DNA from: SZUA-36 sp963753105
GTDB taxonomy: Bacteria > Pseudomonadota > Gammaproteobacteria > Xanthomonadales > SZUA-36
Direction of reading: 5' to 3'
DNA length: 64,000 nt
NCBI GenBank assembly: GCA_963753105.1
Contig: CAVWBD010000004.1
Location: 48,933-112,932, forward strand
Shown: piece by piece, positions 26,069 to 34,992 of the stretch
How the letters are laid out: every line of letters starts with the position of its first letter
Position numbering within the stretch: the first letter of the stretch is position 1
Translations under genes and position numbers: made by a program
Notes under the pieces: generated by a model
Told to the model about the DNA's origin: nothing
What the model saw: the letters and a program-made list of their open reading frames with translations, nothing else
Databases searched by the model: none

Positions 26069-28398
26069 ATGTCATATTCACTCAACTTGAACGAACGGGG
26101 CACGGAATTTTTGCCGCTCGACCCCGCAGGTGATTTCGCACTGCCCGTGGAAGACAAGGACAGCCTGGAATTTTTTGACCTGTGTTACCGGACCTTGTGC
26201 GCCATCATGTTCAACCACGCGTCCTCCGGGCACCCCGGCGGCAGTATCTCCAGTGGGCGTATCGTGGAATCGCTGGTCTTCAACCAGATGAATTACGATT
26301 TCACCAACCCGATGGACCGCAGCGCGGACATCATTTCCTACGCCGCCGGTCACAAGGCGCTGGGTCTGTACGCGATGTGGGCCCTGCGTAACGAAGTCGT
26401 TAGCCAGACACAGCCCGGTATGTTGCCGGAGGTCGTCCAGCAAATGCGGCTCGAAGACCTGCTGGGCTTCAGGAAGAATCCGATCACCAAGACTCCGTTG
26501 TTCAAGCAGTTCGGTGTCAAGCCGCTTGATGGTCATCCCACGCCTGAAACGCCGTTCGTTTGGCTGTCAACCGGCCCGAGTGGCGTCGGTGTTGCATCCT
26601 CCACCGGTCTCGCGCTGACGCTGAAAGACATGTACGGCGCGGATGCCCCCGGTGTACACATCATCGAAGGCGAGGGCGGCATGACCCCGGGTCGCGTGGC
26701 AGAAGCGTTTGCCGCTGCAGCCACTTCCGGCCTGGACAACCTGTATTTCCACGTGGACTGGAACCAGGCCGCGATCGACTCCGACTTTGTGACCCGTGAT
26801 GGTGACAAGGCCGGTGACTACGTGCAATGGGATCCCTGTGAGTTGATGCTGGTCAACGGTTTCAACGTCATTTACGTTCCCGACGGATTTGACTACGCAC
26901 AGATCCGCGAGGCGCAGAAGCAAGCATTGTCGCTGAACAACGGCAAACCGACGGGTATCGTCTATCGCACGATCAAGGGTTGGCAATACGGTATCGAAGG
27001 CCGGAAGTCCCACGGTGCCGGCCACGGTTTCTACAGTGATGCCTACCTCGAGGCCCTGAGGCCCTTCGAAGAGAAGCTCGGTTTGCAATTCCCGCGTTTT
27101 GAAGGTGAAAAGACTCCCGAGGCTATCGAGCAGGCTTATTACGATTCACTGCTGGTGATTCGCAAGGCCTTTGAAATGAACCAGGCCAAGACCAGCCGCC
27201 TGGGTGGCTGGATTGCTGAGAGTAAGCAGCGTCTCGAATCAGCGCCCAGGAAGATCCGGGATAACGCGCCGGATATCAACAAGCTGTACGTGGACGGTGC
27301 GATCTCTCCGTTTGAACGCCCCGAGTCATGCACCTACGAGGTTGGTTCCAGTCAAACACTCAGGGGTACGTTGGCGCACGCGCTTGGCCACGTTAACCAG
27401 CTGACCAATGGCGCCATTTTGTCAGCCGCTGCCGACCTGTATGGCTCAACCAGCATTTCCAATATCAGTGCCGGTTTTGGTTCCGGCTTCTGGCACCCGA
27501 CCAACAACCCGGAATCACGGCTGTTCTCATCCGGTGGTATTGCGGAAGACGCCATGGGCGGAATCTGCTCGGGTATCTCCACGATGGGTTACCAGATGGG
27601 TGTGGGTTCTTCGTATGGCGCCTTTATTGCGCCACTCAATACCATCTGTGCCAAGACCCACGGTATCGGCCAGCAGACCTTGCGCCATCGTGTACCCGGT
27701 GAACCCAACAAGACGTTCATTGTGGTTTGTGGTCACGCTGGTGTGAAGACCGGTGAAGACGGACCGACGCACGCCGAGCCCCAGGCATTGCAGGTATTGC
27801 AGGAAAACTTCCCCGGTGATGTCATGATCAGCCTGACGCCATGGGATCCCAACGAGCTGTGGCCGTTGACAGCAGAGGCCTTATTGCAGCGCCCGGCGGT
27901 GCTGGCTGCCTACGTCACGCGTCCTTCGGAAGTCATGCTCGACCGCCAGGCCCTGGGTCTTGCGCCGGCTGAAGCCGCGGTCAAGGGTGTTTACAAGCTG
28001 CTCGAGGCCAATGGCAAGCCCGATGCGACCCTGGTCTACCAGGGCAGTGAAGTGGCCTATGCCTTTGCCACCGGTGTTTTGCCGATGCTGAAGGAGAAGG
28101 GCATCAACCTGGATGTCTATTATGTTGCGAGTGCTGAGCTCTTTGACCGCCTGAGCGCGGAAGAGAGAGAAGGAAATATTACCCGTATTCGGCAGCTTCC
28201 TCTGCAATGATGTTCTCAGGATTTACTGTTGCGACGACCTATCGCTGGGTCATGTCCGAACGTGGCCGGGAATATTCCATGTACCCGTGGAAGTCCGGTA
28301 ATTTCCTGGGCAGTGGCCAAGGTGATGTCTGTCTCGAGCAGGCAGGCATGCACGCCGAGGCGCAACTGGAGCTCATCCGGAAATTTATCGGCGCCTGA
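26069..28398 (+). CDS. Transketolase-like thiamine-diphosphate enzyme, frameshifted near C-terminus
   Basis: About 776 residues after joining two frames near 28180. The N-terminal part runs to 28178; the C-terminal part continues as YPYSAASSAMMFSGFTV and ends FIGA at 28398. Transketolase features: FNHASSGHPGGS, SYAAGHKALGLYAMWAL, and a ThDP-type motif starting GEGGMTPGRVAEAFAAA with HVDWNQ in place of the usual D-N-N. The pyrimidine domain has GAILSAAADLYGSTSI, GIAEDAMGG and HAGVKTGEDGPTHAEPQAL. It belongs to a divergent, long transketolase-like group rather than the common TktA. Pairing with an aminotransferase under a LysR regulator suggests metabolism of an amino or keto compound. A terminator follows. 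Confidence 0.83.
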
Positions 28399-28419
28399 GC
28401 GTTTTTAACAGCCATATAA

Positions 28420-28448
28420 AAAGCGCCTCCCTCGGGAGGCGCTTTTTT
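28420..28448 (+). terminator. Rho-independent terminator after the transketolase gene
   Basis: AAGCGCCTCCC / GGGAGGCGCTT with a two-base loop and a run of six T. It lies between convergent genes and can also serve eptA from the other side (A-run on the left). Confidence 0.88.
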
Positions 28449-28514
28449 GTGCGGAACAAAAACCAACTGCTGCGTCTCGCCGCGATTATCTATTCCTCAC
28501 GGTCATTGGTAGGC

Positions 28515-30150
28515 TCACTTCCCCGGCAGGTCACGCGCCAATTGCAGAATGTCCTTGTCGGGCCGGTATAGCTCGGTATTTACTTCGAACAGACCCAACA
28601 AGGTTTGAAAGACGTTATCGTGCGATAGTTCAACGTCACGCAAGCGGGCAACGGCGTCGTGATCCACGTCAGTGTAATTTTCACCGAACCACATGATCAG
28701 CGGTACCTTGATCTGAGTGTAAGGCGCGATCCAGTATGGCAGGCCGTGCAGGTAGACACCCGACTCGCCCAGCGATTCGCCGTGGTCGCTGACGTACAGC
28801 ATCGCCGTCTCGAAACGGTCATCGTAATCGCTGAGAAGCTCAACTACGCGGGCCAGGAAATGGTCGGTGTAAACGATCGTGTTGTCGTAAGCGTTGCCGA
28901 TTTCCGCCGCGCTGCAGTTGTTCGAGTTGGTTGGTGTCACAAGTTGGCTCGAAGACACGGAACGCATCAGGGTAGCGCTTGAAGTACGCGGGCCCATGGC
29001 TGCCCATCTGGTGCAGCACGACCAGGATATCCCTTTCCGGGTGGCTTCCGATGTAATCATCGAGTCCAGCCAGCATGCCCACATCACGGCATTCGGGGTC
29101 GCAGATGGGATTTAGACCCGGGTGTGCGGAAGTTCTCGTGGGTGACCCGCTCGGCCACGCCCTTGGAACTCGAGTTGTTATCCCGCCACAGGACATTGAC
29201 ATTGGCCTGGGCCAGCACGTCCAGGATGTTCTCTTCTGACCGTGCTTTTTCGACTTTGAAATCGTCGTGGCCCTGCAGGGAGAAAATACAAGGCACCGCG
29301 ACCGCCGTCGAGGTGCCACAGGCGGTGACATTGCTGAAACTGACGACGGGTTTCTTCTGTAACTCACGGTTCGTTTCCCGTTCGTAGCCGTTCAGAGAGA
29401 ACCGGTCGGCCCGCGCGGTTTCTCCAACCACCATGATGACGAGTTCACGATGGATGTCCCATGGGCGGAATGTTGGCATCCAGGCCGAGGGGTTCGATTT
29501 CGCCGTTGCCCAGGGGATGCCGCTTGCTGGCGAACCTGTATGCGGAGTACAGCGGTATCATCGGATTGGCATAGTAGCGGAGCACTTTGTGTTCACGCAC
29601 GAAAGCTGGCGTAGAAGTCGCCGAGCATCAAAGCTTGCGAGACAACCAGGGCTAGGGCAGCAGCTCATCAGAACCAGGCGGCTCGAGAGCGAACGCCCGG
29701 CACCGGCGGGCCGAAGCCGGGTCCGCCATAACAACACCGACGGCAACACGAATAACCCCGCGAGGTACCAGGCCAGTTTCGGCGCCAACAGGTCGCGCGC
29801 CTCGGCGACGTCGGTCGAAACCACGTTCAGGATCATTTCGCGGTCGATGACCACGTTGTAGCTGTCCATGAAGTAGGCGGCTACCGCAGCCACGAGAAAT
29901 AGCAGACGTGAAGGCCGGCTTTAACAGGCGCCGGAAGGAAAACAGCGACAGGAACAACACCGTGATGCAGAACAGCACGAGGGTCAGTGAAAGCAGGTGC
30001 GCCAGGTCCGATGGTGCGCCAGCCGAACATTGGCGTAGAGGTTGCGGAAAAAAGCGAAGTTGGCGAACAGGATCAAAAACAGCGCTGTCGCCAGCACCAC
30101 CTGGTTGGTGCTCCACTGTCGTCTATTTGGGCGTGTGTTATTCATCATCG
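28515..30150 (-). CDS. eptA: Phosphoethanolamine-lipid A transferase (EptA-like), multiply frameshifted
   Basis: Read over several frames from the ATG pair at 30150 (MNNTRPNRRQW, then ATALFLILFANFAFFRNLY). Membrane part: SLTLVLFCITVLFLSLFSFR, AVAAYFMDSYNVVIDREMI, LLAPKLAWYLAGLFVLPSV. Catalytic alkaline-phosphatase-like domain: MVVGETARADRFSLNGYE, VTACGTSTAVAVPCIFS with the nucleophile Thr, RDILVVLHQMGSHGPAY, ETAMLYVSDHGESLGE and GLPYWIAPYTQ. At least five shifts lie between about 29000 and 30050. It transfers phosphoethanolamine to lipid A phosphates, lowering negative charge and giving resistance to cationic peptides. It overlaps the PAP2 gene upstream by 13 bases. Confidence 0.82.
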
Positions 30151-30900
30151 TGGTTTCCCCTGGATGCAATAGGGGCAGGCCAGTTCCAGGGGCGAAACAG
30201 CAAGAACAACCCCAACGCGCCGAACCAGCAGATGGCCAACGTCCACAGGTCGTGTGAAACGAAGTGGCCCCCGCGCAATTGCTGCCCCAGGGCAAAAAGT
30301 GTCCCCACCACCAGGCCCGGCAGCAGGAACAGCCAGCGACGGTGCGCGTAGGGGTAGGCCGCAAAATACGCGGCGATCATCCCGAAGCCCCCGGAAGCAT
30401 GCCCCGACGGGAAGCACCCGCCGGATCCGGCACCGCCAAAACCATAGCTGGGTCGTGTGATGATAGATGAACTCGCCGCCATAGCGCGCCAAATCCCAGG
30501 GGCAGGGCGCCAGGCTGGCGTGCTTCATTTTGGCGATCACGGCGGGCAGCAGTGCCATGCTGGTCAGCAAGTAGGTCAGCGGCCGGCGCCATCGGCGCAG
30601 TGCGGTCACCCTGAAACTCGCCAGAATCAGTATGAGCAGTGTCATTCCGGCCGTGAGCACCATGAGCTTGCCGTAGTGGTGCATGACCTCGTAGGTCAGC
30701 CAGTGATGCCGCAGCGCCCAGTGCCCGCCCTCGGCGGCGTACCACCGGTCGGCCAGCCACAGTTCGAATCCCGTGGTTTCAAGCAGTGTGGCAAGCACAG
30801 CGAAGGCCGCAAGAGGCAACAGCAGGTGAGTGATCCAGAAACGCAGGTTCGGCCGCCAGCCGGAAGCCGGGTAGTGTTCAGAGTTCAATGATCGGGCCAC
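30138..30900 (-). CDS. PAP2 family membrane phosphatase, one frameshift
   Basis: Starts at 30900. N-terminal helices (ITHLLLPLAAFAVLATLL, MVLTAGMTLLILILASF) are followed by the first phosphatase motif KMKHASLAPCPWDL. After a shift near 30460 come the second motif CFPSGHASGGFGM and the third RGGHFVSHD, with final helices ending NHDDE at 30138. The PSGH and SRxxxxxH-type (here RGGHFVSHD) motifs are those of lipid phosphatases such as LpxE/LpxT/PgpB. Its stop overlaps the eptA start, so the pair probably acts together on lipid A or undecaprenyl phosphates. Confidence 0.83.
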
Positions 30901-30987
30901 GGATTGGGGGAAACCCGAATTCTAGTCTTGTCCTCGTTAAACTTCCGTCAGCACGGCGGCAAGTTCTCGTTAAACTTTGATATTAAG

Positions 30988-31048
30988 AAGGGGTCAGGTT
31001 CATATTTTCGGTCGTGATCCGACCCAGAGAAATGAATCTGACCCCCTT
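30988..31048. repeat. REP-like hairpin bounded by GGGGTCAG / CTGACCCC arms
   Basis: The left arm AAGGGGTCAGGTTCAT (30988-31003) pairs with the right arm ATGAATCTGACCCCCTT (31032-31048), with one bulge and one mismatch, around a 28-base centre. It lies in a 286-base gap without a gene. A smaller hairpin with the same AAGGGGTCAG arm occurs at 52451. Confidence 0.6.
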
Positions 31049-31129
31049 TATCGGCGCTTTCCAAAGACATTGAATAGGGCAATATGGGTGTTTGATCATG
31101 AGACCTTCACCAACAGGGAAGTTGGTGAA

Positions 31130-31159
31130 GAGCCTACAGGGATGTATCCACGGCGTGTC
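31130..31159 (+). repeat. Dispersed intergenic repeat, copy 2
   Basis: GAGCCTA followed by CAGGGATGTATCCACGG and CGTGTC. Compared with copies 1 and 4 the hairpin arms change from CC/GG to TA/TA while remaining complementary. Confidence 0.6.
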
Positions 31160-31186
31160 TCGGGATCAAAACCCGCATTGACCTGA

Positions 31187-31615
31187 CTATTCCTCGCAAT
31201 CCCCGATGCGTTTGCCTTCCCAGGTCATCTTAAAGCCCATTTCCTGGCCGCCGTAATTCGCGGTCATCGAGCCGTTGCCGGACAGGGTGTCACCGTGGGA
31301 AGTGAATTCCCATTGTCCTTTCATGGCCGGCCCACCCTCGGACGGGCATTCAATCGACCACCTGGCGGTATCGCCGCCCATCTCCACGTTGGAGAAATTG
31401 CAGGGGTTTTCTTCGTCCATGTTGAAATGGTCCGGGTTGAGCTCGGATTCCTCGATACACTCCGTGACAGTGAACGTCTGGGGCGTGGGCAGCATGGTCA
31501 TGGTCATCGTGGAGGTCATTTCCCATTGTCCGGGCTCGATACTGACGCCCTGGGCGTTGGCAGTGGCAACGAAAAACATGGCTAAAAGACCGCATAGCAG
31601 CGCAGAAAATTTCAT
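31187..31615 (-). CDS. DUF3617 exported protein
   Basis: 142 residues with a Sec signal (LLCGLLAMFFVATANA) and the DUF3617 pattern: PGQWEMTSTMTM near the mature N-terminus, TECIEESELNP, CNFSNVEMGGDTARWSIEC and a GDTLSGNGSMT strand. Four cysteines (CIEE, CNF, IEC, GDC) suggest disulfides in the periplasm. Proteins of this family are widespread in Proteobacteria and have no known function. Monocistronic. Confidence 0.82.
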   Translation of the reverse strand: MKFSALLCGLLAMFFVATANAQGVSIEPGQWEMTSTMTMTMLPTPQTFTVTECIEESELNPDHFNMDEENPCNFSNVEMGGDTARWSIECPSEGGPAMKGQWEFTSHGDTLSGNGSMTANYGGQEMGFKMTWEGKRIGDCEE

Positions 31616-31661
31616 ATTGAATCCCTTCCGGTGATTGCTGAAAAGCAGGTTCGAGTATAAA

Positions 31662-31700
31662 AGAAAAAGGAACCCGATTCATTAATGAACCGGGTCCCTT
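31662..31700 (-). terminator. Terminator of the di-heme peroxidase gene
   Basis: On the minus strand AAGGGACCCGGTTCAT pairs with ATGAATCGGGTTCCTT and is followed by TTTC TTTT. It lies about 60 bases past the peroxidase stop codon. Confidence 0.65.
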
Positions 31701-31762
31701 CTTGTACGGGATATCGTCAAGAACCGGAGAGCGGGTACTATCCGCTCTCCGGGCTGATGTAC

Positions 31763-32758
31763 TTATTCAAAAGGTGTCGGTGGCGGTGTCAAATCCGTTG
31801 AAGGCGGAAGCGCGGGCAATATGAACGAAGGCTGCTCACCGGTCAGTGTTTTCAGGAAAGCGACGATCGTTCCCAACTCGCTGGATTCGAATTTCCGGCC
31901 CAGTTGAACCTGGCCCATGACATCGACCGCCTCGCTCAGCGTGGCCGCTTCACCATCGTGGAAGTACGGATAGGTCAGTTCAATGTTACGCAGGGTTGGC
32001 ACCTTGAACTTGAACTGGTCGGCGTCATTGCCGGTAACCCCGGCCAGACCCATGGCAGTATTGCTGGTTTCATAGGGTGTGACCAGGCCCATTTTCTGGA
32101 AGGAAGTTCCGCCCAGTGCCGGACCCATGTGGCAGGCGACGCAGCCACTGTTCTTGAATAACTGGTAACCGGCCAGTTCATTTTCAGTGATGGCGTCGGC
32201 ATTACCCTTTAGCCACAGGTCAAAGCGGCTATTTGGTGTTACCAGGGTTTTCTCAAACTCCGCGATGGCATCCGTTATCCGGTCGATGTTGATATCGTCA
32301 CTGCCAAACACCTGGTTGAATTCGGCGACGTAAGCCGGGATGGACTCGAGCACGTCGATGGCCAGTTCATGCGTGAAAGCCATCTCACCGGGATTGGCGA
32401 TCGGTCCGCCGGCCTGTTCTTTCAGGTCAGCTGCACGGCCGTCCCAGAACTGGGCGACGTTCATGCTCGAATTCAGCACCGTCGGTGAATTGATCGGACC
32501 CTGCTGCCAGCCATGGCCGATGGAGGATTTCAGGTTGTCCGTACCACCCATGCTCAGGTTGTGGCAGGAATTGCATGAAATGAAGCCGGATTTGGACAGG
32601 CGTGGGTCAAAATACAGCTTCTTGCCCAGTTCTACCATGGCCTGGTTGACGTCCTTGGCTGGTTCAATGGGTGAGACCGGTTCCTGGGCAGCTATTGACC
32701 CGGACAACACCAGGGCCAGCAGCAGGATGGTTAATCTATCAATGCGAAGTTGTTTCAC
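31763..32758 (-). CDS. Di-heme cytochrome c peroxidase
   Basis: 331 residues. I prefer the GTG at 32758, which has GGAGGA five bases upstream and leads straight into a signal peptide (LTILLLALVLSGSIAAQ); the ATG at 32770 would place that site inside the gene. Two c-heme motifs are present: CNSCH after SKSGFIS and CVACH after LFKNSG. Between them are the conserved GAADLKEQ-like segment WDGRAADLKEQAGGPIANP and EMAFTHE; after the second heme come KVPTLRNIELTYPYFHDG and a Met (VMGQVQLG). Such periplasmic enzymes reduce H2O2 with cytochrome electrons. The C-terminal tail is Pro-rich. Confidence 0.9.
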   Translation of the reverse strand: MKQLRIDRLTILLLALVLSGSIAAQEPVSPIEPAKDVNQAMVELGKKLYFDPRLSKSGFISCNSCHNLSMGGTDNLKSSIGHGWQQGPINSPTVLNSSMNVAQFWDGRAADLKEQAGGPIANPGEMAFTHELAIDVLESIPAYVAEFNQVFGSDDINIDRITDAIAEFEKTLVTPNSRFDLWLKGNADAITENELAGYQLFKNSGCVACHMGPALGGTSFQKMGLVTPYETSNTAMGLAGVTGNDADQFKFKVPTLRNIELTYPYFHDGEAATLSEAVDVMGQVQLGRKFESSELGTIVAFLKTLTGEQPSFILPALPPSTDLTPPPTPFE

Positions 32759-32974
32759 GTCGTCCTCCATTTTCAGTGTTTTGGTCAGGACGAACCCGTC
32801 CCCCGGTCAAGCACCTGCAATTATGTATTACAAAAGATTAATATAAGCTTAAACCAGGCGAGCGCCTGCTTATTTTCACAACGTGTGGGAGTTGCCGGCG
32901 AGTCTCGGTAAGGAATACCCGACTCGGCGCACGCCTCGGGTGAAGCGGGACGGTAGTAAACCTGAACAAATTGT

Positions 32975-34346
32975 TCAGTCTATGTAGCCAAAACGCCCCG
33001 TGAAATGGCGCAGTGCGCGTGGCTGGCGTACGAACTTCATGCCACGCATGGATTCGCGGTACTCAAAAACCTCCTGCACGACCTCGATGACGTAATCCAT
33101 CTGGCTCTGTGTGTACATCCTCCGTGGGATGGCCAGGCGCACCAGGTCCATCTTTGCGGGAATCTCCTGCCCATCGGGCTGCAAGCCGAACATCGCGGTA
33201 CCGATCTCGCAACCCCTGATGCCACCGTGTTTGTACAGTTCAACGGCCAGTGACTGTCCAGGATACTGCAGTGGGGGAATGTGTGGCAGGAGGCGTCTTG
33301 CATCGATATACACCGCGTGACCGCCGGCAGGTTGCATGATCGGGACACCTGCTTCCGCAATATGCCTTGCAACATACTGGGTGGAGGCGATCCGGTAGTG
33401 CAAATAATCTTCCTGCACGACCTCTTCGAGACCGATGGCGATAGCGTCGAGGTCACGGCCGGTCAAACCACCGTAGGTTGGAAAGCCTTCGGTCAGGATC
33501 AGCCGGTTGCGGCAATCCACGGCCCAGTCTTCGTTGTTCATCGCCAGCCAGCCACCGCTATTGGCCAGACCATCCTTTTTGGCGCTCATCGTGCAGCCTT
33601 CGGCAAAGGAGAACATTTCGCGCACGATGTCCTCGATGGCCACGTCGGCGTAACCGGGTTCGCGTTGCTTGATGAACCAGGCGTTCTCGGCAAAACGGCA
33701 GGCGTCGATGAATAAAGGTATACCGTGCTGTTGGCATACCTCGTGTGTCTGGCGGATATTCTCCATCGACACGGGCTGGCCGCCACCGGAATTATTGGTA
33801 ATGGTCAGCATGCACAACGGGATATTTTCGACGCCGGTGCGATTAATGAAATCTTCCAGCGCAGCAATATCCATGTTGCCCTTGAACGGGTGCAGCGATT
33901 CAGGGTCGCGGCCTTCCTCTATGACCAGGTCCACAGCGCCGGCGCCCTGTGCCTCGACATTGGCGCGGGTCGTGTCGAAATGGGTGTTGTTGGGTATCAC
34001 CTGGCCGGGTTTGCACACAACGGTAAACAGGATGCTCTCCGCGGCCCGGCCCTGGTGGGTCGGGATCAGGTGATTGAATGGCATCAGCCTGTCCACCGCC
34101 TGCTTGAAGCGGTAGAACGAAGGGCTGCCGGCATAGGATTCGTCACCCTGCATCATGGCGCCCCACTGGCGTGCGCTCATGCTGGAGGTGCCCGAATCGG
34201 TCAGCAGATCGATCAGCACATCGTCGGAGTGCAAGCGTAAACAGGTTGTAGTGGGCATCGCGGACCAACTGTTCGCGCTCTTCGCGCGTGGTCATGCGGA
34301 TGGGTTCAACAGACTTGATTCTGAAAGGTTCGATGATGGTTTTCAT
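32975..34346 (-). CDS. tnaA: Tryptophanase (tryptophan indole-lyase), one frameshift
   Basis: The N-terminus (MKTIIEPFRIKSVEPIRMTT, then REQLVRDAHYNLF) runs from 34346. One extra base near 34240 breaks the frame, after which RLHSDDVLIDLLTDSGTSSMS continues to 32975; about 456 residues in total, the family length. Motifs: GDESYAGSPSFYRF, PTHQGRAAE, NNTHFDTTRAN, NNSGGGQPVSMENI, FIDACRFAENAWF, and the PLP lysine in TMSAKKDGLANSGGW. It cleaves tryptophan to indole, pyruvate and ammonia. Tyrosine phenol-lyase is a close relative and cannot be excluded by eye. An Lrp-type regulator is divergent. Confidence 0.85.
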
Positions 34347-34452
34347 GCTGGAAATATTATCATGCCGGGCAGAGGTGGATTCTGCAATATGACCTGTAAA
34401 CCAGTTAAAAATTAGACTAATATGCTAAGGAAGCAAGCGGAAAGTATAGAAA

Positions 34453-34923
34453 ATGTCAAAATATCCAGATTCAATCGACAAAAAGATTCTGTCATTGCTG
34501 GAACAGAATGCCCGCATCAGCAATGCAGAACTGGCTGAAAAGGTAAACCTGTCACCTACGCCTTGCCTGCGGCGTTTGCGCAAGCTGGAAGACAGTGGTC
34601 TGATCAGGGGTTACGGTGCGATGCTGAATGAAAAAGCGCTGGGTCTGCGCGCCTCGGCCCTGGTGTTCGTCAACCTTGACAAGAACACCAGGGAAAATGC
34701 CGAACGCTTCGAGGAGGCGTTGAAACTGCTGCCCGAGGTCATGGAGTGTTTCCTGGTTGCCGGCCGGCACGATTATGTGCTCAGGGTGGTGACCAGGGAT
34801 CTGGACGATTACGAAAGATTCATCAAGGAACGCCTGGCCGTGGTGGAAAAAATAGCCGATCTCGAATCCATCATCATCCTGAAACAGACCCTGTTCCGAA
34901 AGCACCTGCCCATACCGCATTAA
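34453..34923 (+). CDS. Lrp/AsnC family transcriptional regulator
   Basis: 156 residues. An N-terminal helix-turn-helix (SIDKKILSLLEQNARISNAE, then KVNLSPTPCLRRLRKLEDSG) and a C-terminal RAM effector domain (LRASALVFVNLDKNT, VMECFLVAGRHDYVLRVVTR). It is divergent from tryptophanase across 106 bases, so regulation of that gene in response to an amino acid is likely though inferred from position only. Confidence 0.92.
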   Translation: MSKYPDSIDKKILSLLEQNARISNAELAEKVNLSPTPCLRRLRKLEDSGLIRGYGAMLNEKALGLRASALVFVNLDKNTRENAERFEEALKLLPEVMECFLVAGRHDYVLRVVTRDLDDYERFIKERLAVVEKIADLESIIILKQTLFRKHLPIPH

Positions 34924-34992
34924 CAACCATGAATACTTGACCACTCATCAGTTAAACCGGGTAGTTCAACCCCGGTAAGCGAATATTCGTAC

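Noticed and set aside
28178..28210. Programmed frameshift in the transketolase-like gene
   Set aside because: No slippery heptamer followed by a pseudoknot is visible, and similar breaks occur in many unrelated genes in the window.
30740..30775. GTTCGAATCCC resembling a tRNA T-arm
   Set aside because: No acceptor or anticodon stem around it; it lies in the coding frame of the PAP2 protein.
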